Source of the DNA: Macrostomum hystrix
Lineage: Eukaryota > Platyhelminthes > Macrostomidae
NCBI GenBank assembly: GCA_950097015.1
Contig: CATNEN010000039.1
Span: 8,634,501-8,698,500 of the forward strand
DNA length: 64,000 nucleotides
Reading direction: 5' to 3'
Shown here one piece after another: positions 63,749 through 64,000 of the stretch. A model generated the notes under the pieces. The model was not told where the DNA came from and searched no databases. It saw only the letters and a program-made list of their open reading frames with translations. The position numbers were made by a program, and so were the translations under genes. Numbering within the stretch: position 1 is the stretch's first letter; each line of letters begins with the position of its first letter.

Positions 63749-64000
63749 CTACAAAGTCTTTTTCGACACGCGATGCTGCTTTTGCTTAGCATCCGAGTGC
63801 CTGTGCCAGCGCAGACCGCGGTGGTGGTGCTGCTGCTGCTGCTGCTGATGGTGGTGGTTACTGCTATCAGCGGAGCTGGCAAGGCTGTCAAGAATGCTGC
63901 CACCGAGATTGCCAGCGTGAAGTGGCGGCGGGAGCGGTGGCAGTTGCTGCTGCTGCTGCTGACCAGATGTTGACGTATAGTTTGAGTTGCCCCATTTCGA
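63749..64000 (-). CDS. C-terminus of an unrecognised Gln/His-rich protein
   Basis: An open minus frame enters from the right edge and stops at 63749 (TAG). Its 83 residues include SKWGNSNYTSTSG, a Gln run (CAG repeat at about 63944-63961), GGSILDSLASSADSSN, a mixed His/Gln run at about 63822-63857, and a basic tail ending SKKTL. The stable composition and good codon use outside the CAG tracts support real coding. Such tracts are common in transcription factors, but no family is assigned. Confidence 0.55.
   Translation of the reverse strand, partial: SKWGNSNYTSTSGQQQQQQLPPLPPPLHAGNLGGSILDSLASSADSSNHHHQQQQQQHHHRGLRWHRHSDAKQKQHRVSKKTL

Noticed and set aside
63743-63973. 76-codon plus-strand frame with Leu and Val runs
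   Set aside because: It is the complement of the CAG/CAC-coding minus frame; the Leu run is simply CTG repeats.

Overview
The window is animal nuclear DNA. It has multi-exon protein genes with GT-AG introns, tRNA-derived SINEs, a non-LTR retrotransposon, and about 30 different tandem-repeat arrays. The standard code fits every exon. Coding exons are GC-rich and the intergenic DNA is AT-rich. Fat/Dachsous-type cadherin, AMPK alpha and ZRSR2 indicate a metazoan. The repeat load and SINEs suggest an invertebrate, possibly a lophotrochozoan or flatworm, but the sequence alone does not fix the phylum.

All recognised host genes lie on the minus strand. From right to left they are: (1) the C-terminal 83 codons of an unrecognised Gln/His-rich protein at the right edge (63749-64000); (2) a ZRSR2/U2AF35-related splicing factor (60217-62723, first exon missing); (3) the catalytic alpha subunit of AMP-activated protein kinase (54495-59397, complete apart from uncertainty about the start); (4) an unrecognised Ser-rich, coiled-coil protein (46331-50286, 5' partial); (5) a giant cadherin that starts at 42391 with a signal peptide and runs off the left side. 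Thirteen cadherin exons (42391 to 4696) join in frame to about 3,680 residues and about 28 cadherin repeats. Neither a supported transmembrane segment nor a stop is reached.

The cadherin introns fall into two classes. Some are tiny (59, 71, 90, 128, 195 bp). Others are 0.4-9.3 kb, and most of these are filled by minisatellites, each with its own motif and period (4, 10, 12, 14, 16, 20, 21, 23, 24, 25, 26, 30, 31, 32, 34, 42 or 48 bp). Arrays whose period is a multiple of three make long false open frames on both strands.

The intron 29085-34077 holds a nested insertion. A 4.0-kb LINE (endonuclease, reverse transcriptase, RNase H, zinc knuckle) is inserted antisense to the host gene, inside the tRNA-like head of a SINE, with a 12-bp target-site duplication. 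Its ORF is open, but the endonuclease appears to lack an internal segment. Two SINE families recur across the window, and three separate arrays share one GCGATTCTAGCT-like core. No operon, CRISPR array or clearly new enzymatic system was found. The most unusual features are the minisatellite-filled introns of one giant adhesion gene and the LINE-in-SINE nest.
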